From JANRKH01 sp964351245 (GTDB lineage Bacteria > Pseudomonadota > Alphaproteobacteria > Rickettsiales > Rickettsiaceae): 8,838 bases of DNA. How positions within the stretch are numbered: position 1 is the stretch's first letter; every line of letters starts with the position of its first letter. Where the stretch lies: assembly GCA_964351245.1 (NCBI GenBank), contig CAYGNF010000039.1, forward strand, positions 1 through 8,838, read 5' to 3'. The notes under the pieces are model-generated. The model did no database searches and had not been told where the DNA came from. It saw only the letters and a list, made by a program, of their open reading frames with translations. The position numbers and the translations under genes were made by a program. This document shows positions 6,702-8,838 of the stretch, one piece after another.

Positions 6702-6844
6702 TTGAATGCGTCCTTTATAATAGTTGAATTTTCATTTATCAAGGGTATTTTAAAACATGTAATGTATAAAAACCGTATAATGTATTCTAAACAAAAAAAC
6801 TAATATTTTAAATAATAATTTATCATTTAATACAAATAAAAATC
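6702..6844. promoter_or_regulatory. Divergent promoter region between emrA and parC
   Basis: These 143 very AT-rich bases must hold the promoters of both the emrA run (minus) and parC (plus). For emrA, AAAGGA on the minus strand (6711-6716) is a good ribosome binding site, but no clear promoter pair stands out. For parC, a perfect TATAAT is seen at 6776-6781. No strong palindrome for a MarR- or TetR-type repressor was found by eye. Confidence 0.5.
6776..6781 (+). promoter_or_regulatory. Likely -10 element of the parC promoter
   Basis: TATAAT lies 63 bases before the parC ATG. The matching -35 region is poor (AAAACA at 6752-6757 with an 18-base spacer keeps only the ACA half). No Shine-Dalgarno sequence is visible before the parC ATG at 6845, which is preceded only by A/T-rich sequence. 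Confidence 0.35.
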
Positions 6845-8838
6845 ATGACTACTTTTGAAGAAAATATTACAAATTCTAATTTCGCTGAAGTGTTGGGTGA
6901 AAAATATTTATCTTATGCTCTATCTACCATCATGTCTCGATCTCTTCCTGATGTAAGAGACGGTCTGAAACCAGTGCATAGAAGGTTGTTATATGCAATG
7001 GCTCAGTTAAGACTTAGACCCAATGAAAGTTATAAAAAATGCGCTAGAGTAGTAGGAGATGTAATTGGTAAATATCATCCTCATGGAGATAGCGCTGTAT
7101 ATGATACACTCGTAAGACTCGCTCAATCATTTACTTTAAGATACCCTATGATTGATGGCCAAGGAAATTTTGGATCAATAGATGGAGATAACCCGGCGGC
7201 AATGAGATATACAGAATCTAAGTTAACAGAAATTGCAATGTTGCTTATGGAAGATTTGGAGAAAAATACGGTGCTCTTCAAAGCAACATATGACGATAGT
7301 GATTCTGAGCCAAGTTTATTGCCAGCTAAGTTTCCTAATTTGCTGTGCAATGGATCTGAAGGTATAGCAGTAGGTATGGCAACAAGCATCCCCCCGCATA
7401 ATCTTGAAGAAGTATGCAATGCTGCTTTGCACTTAATTAGCAATAGAGAAGCTTCTGTAAAAGAGTTGATGAATTTTATGGATGGTCCAGATTTTCCAAC
7501 TGGTGGTATTGTTTATGATAATCAAGAAAATATATTATCAATTTACGAGACTGGTAAAGGAAGTATTAGAATTAGAGCAAGATGGTGTAAAGAAGAGCTA
7601 GGGCATGGTCTTTATCACATAGTAATTAATCAAATACCATATCAGGTACAAAAGTCCAAAATAATAGAAAATATCGCTACGTTACTTAGAGATAAGAAAA
7701 TACCACTTATTACAAACATTAGAGATGAATCTACAGAAGATATAAGAATAATAATAGAGCCAAAAAATAGATCTATTGAGGCAGAGCATGTAATGGAAAG
7801 CCTATTCAAGCAAACGGATTTAGAAACACGATTTAGCTATAATATTAATGTGCTTTCATCTAAGGGTATTCCTATAGTAATGAATTTAAAGGAAGTGCTT
7901 GAAGAATTTATCGAATTCAGATTTAGTGTAATTACAAAACGCTGCATTTACGAGAAAGAGAAGATAGACGCAAGGCTTGAAATACTACAGGGGCTGAAGA
8001 TAGCATATTTAAATTTAGATGAAGTCATTACAATAATAAGAGAGGAAGATGAGCCCAAAATTGCATTAAAAATTAAATATAATTTGAGTGATTCTCAGGT
8101 AGAATCTATTTTGAATATGCGGCTAAAATCTCTGCGTAAACTTGAAGAAATAGTGATAGATAATGAAATATCGGATCTATCAACAAGGCGTATATTTTTA
8201 TCCAAAATACTTGATGATAAAACAGTATGTTGGAATGAAGTAGTAAAAGAGATACAGCAATTAATTAAGGCATTTGGGCAAAATACAGAGCTTGGTGCAA
8301 GAAGAACTAGTTTTATAGAAATGCAAAAAAATATAGAAATGCAGGTAAATATAGAGGCATTTATTGAAAAAGAGCCAATTTCTATCATTCTCTCGAGGCA
8401 AGGATGGATCAGGGCTATAAAAAATTCTATTGAAGATGAAGCGTCGCTCAAATTTAAAGACGGAGACTCTTTCGGATCTAGCATGAAAGCTTATACAACA
8501 GATTACATATCTTTTGTGAGTCAAAGTGGTAGATTTTATAGTATTTTTGCAAATAATATCAGCAAAGGTAAGGGATTTGGAGACCCTATAAGGATGATAA
8601 TAGATCTAGCTCCAAGCGATGAGATTGTGAGTGCGTTTATCCACAAAGAAGGGGCGAGATTCATTATATGCTCTCAATTTGGTAAGGGATTTATCGTTGA
8701 AGTACAAGGTGTTTTTGCTCAAAAAAAACAAGGAAAACAAATTATGAATTTAGTAGAAAAAGATCGATGTATCAAAATCATTCCAATAGAAAAAGATCAT
8801 GATATGATTGCCTGCAGCTCACTAGATCGTAAAATACT
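6845..8838 (+). CDS. parC: DNA topoisomerase IV subunit A (3' end outside window)
   Basis: ParC is the DNA-cleaving subunit of topoisomerase IV, which with ParE unlinks daughter chromosomes. The frame is open from the ATG to the window edge (664 codons). The N-terminus has YALSTIMSRSLPDVRDGLKP and HRRLLYAM, followed by KKCARVVGDVIGKYHPHGD and AAMRYTE with catalytic Y122. The quinolone-resistance region keeps Ser83 and Asp87, the usual sensitive-type residues. STIMSRSLPDVRDG, the RL-P stretch before KKCARVV, and RYPMIDGQGNFGSIDGDNPAAM fit alphaproteobacterial ParC better than GyrA. A coiled-coil section (about 350-480) and ELGARRT (about 480) lead into the C-terminal beta-propeller. That part begins around residue 510, has no obvious GyrA box in the visible portion and is cut off. 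No frameshift or internal stop was seen. Confidence 0.93.
   Translation, partial: MTTFEENITNSNFAEVLGEKYLSYALSTIMSRSLPDVRDGLKPVHRRLLYAMAQLRLRPNESYKKCARVVGDVIGKYHPHGDSAVYDTLVRLAQSFTLRYPMIDGQGNFGSIDGDNPAAMRYTESKLTEIAMLLMEDLEKNTVLFKATYDDSDSEPSLLPAKFPNLLCNGSEGIAVGMATSIPPHNLEEVCNAALHLISNREASVKELMNFMDGPDFPTGGIVYDNQENILSIYETGKGSIRIRARWCKEELGHGLYHIVINQIPYQVQKSKIIENIATLLRDKKIPLITNIRDESTEDIRIIIEPKNRSIEAEHVMESLFKQTDLETRFSYNINVLSSKGIPIVMNLKEVLEEFIEFRFSVITKRCIYEKEKIDARLEILQGLKIAYLNLDEVITIIREEDEPKIALKIKYNLSDSQVESILNMRLKSLRKLEEIVIDNEISDLSTRRIFLSKILDDKTVCWNEVVKEIQQLIKAFGQNTELGARRTSFIEMQKNIEMQVNIEAFIEKEPISIILSRQGWIRAIKNSIEDEASLKFKDGDSFGSSMKAYTTDYISFVSQSGRFYSIFANNISKGKGFGDPIRMIIDLAPSDEIVSAFIHKEGARFIICSQFGKGFIVEVQGVFAQKKQGKQIMNLVEKDRCIKIIPIEKDHDMIACSSLDRKI

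Noticed and set aside
7123..8524. Minus-strand open frames of about 87-129 residues within 7123-7443 and 8095-8524
   Set aside because: They lie opposite parC, whose frame is intact and conserved throughout; their compositions look like mirrored coding sequence.
8637..8645. A perfect DnaA box (TTATCCACA) inside parC
   Set aside because: It is single, lies in well-conserved coding sequence and has no neighbouring boxes, so it fits chance expectation.
6845..8838. Possibility that the last gene is gyrA instead of parC
   Set aside because: The residues are numbered as in GyrA (S83, D87, Y122), but the motif details match ParC and no GyrA box is seen in the visible part of the C-terminal domain.

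Overview
The window is a gene-dense, AT-rich stretch (about one third G+C by eye) that looks like the chromosome of an alphaproteobacterium, probably of the Rickettsiales type. The evidence is a C4-pathway 5-aminolevulinate synthase (an alphaproteobacterial and mitochondrial trait), a MidA/NDUFAF7-type methyltransferase beside lgt, a stand-alone mnhE, overlapping genes and low G+C. The genus cannot be named from the sequence alone.

Layout: bases 1-69 are the last 22 codons of a histidine kinase (+). Bases 70-572 hold no gene. This stretch carries three perfect DnaA boxes, two of them as an exact inverted pair, plus two one-mismatch boxes and very AT-rich tracts, so it is a candidate chromosomal replication origin. 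Bases 573-3659 (+) are a tight run of hemA, lgt and midA: hemA and lgt share one base, and lgt and midA overlap by 35. Bases 3646-6701 (-) are a second compact run, transcribed as emrA, emrB, mnhE: a membrane-fusion protein, a 14-helix MFS exporter and an orphan subunit E of the Mrp/Mnh Na+/H+ antiporter. The two runs converge and overlap by 14 bases at their stop codons. A 143-base divergent promoter region (6702-6844) separates emrA from parC (+), which starts at 6845 and runs off the end of the window.

How the genes may work together: the first run makes a haem precursor, attaches lipid to lipoproteins and probably helps assemble respiratory complex I. The second looks like a proton-driven efflux pump joined to an ion-antiporter subunit. 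ParC is the DNA-breaking subunit of topoisomerase IV, which unlinks daughter chromosomes. All named genes belong to known families. The least ordinary parts are the noncoding region at 70-572 and the physical coupling of mnhE to emrAB. No new defence, mobile or CRISPR system was seen.
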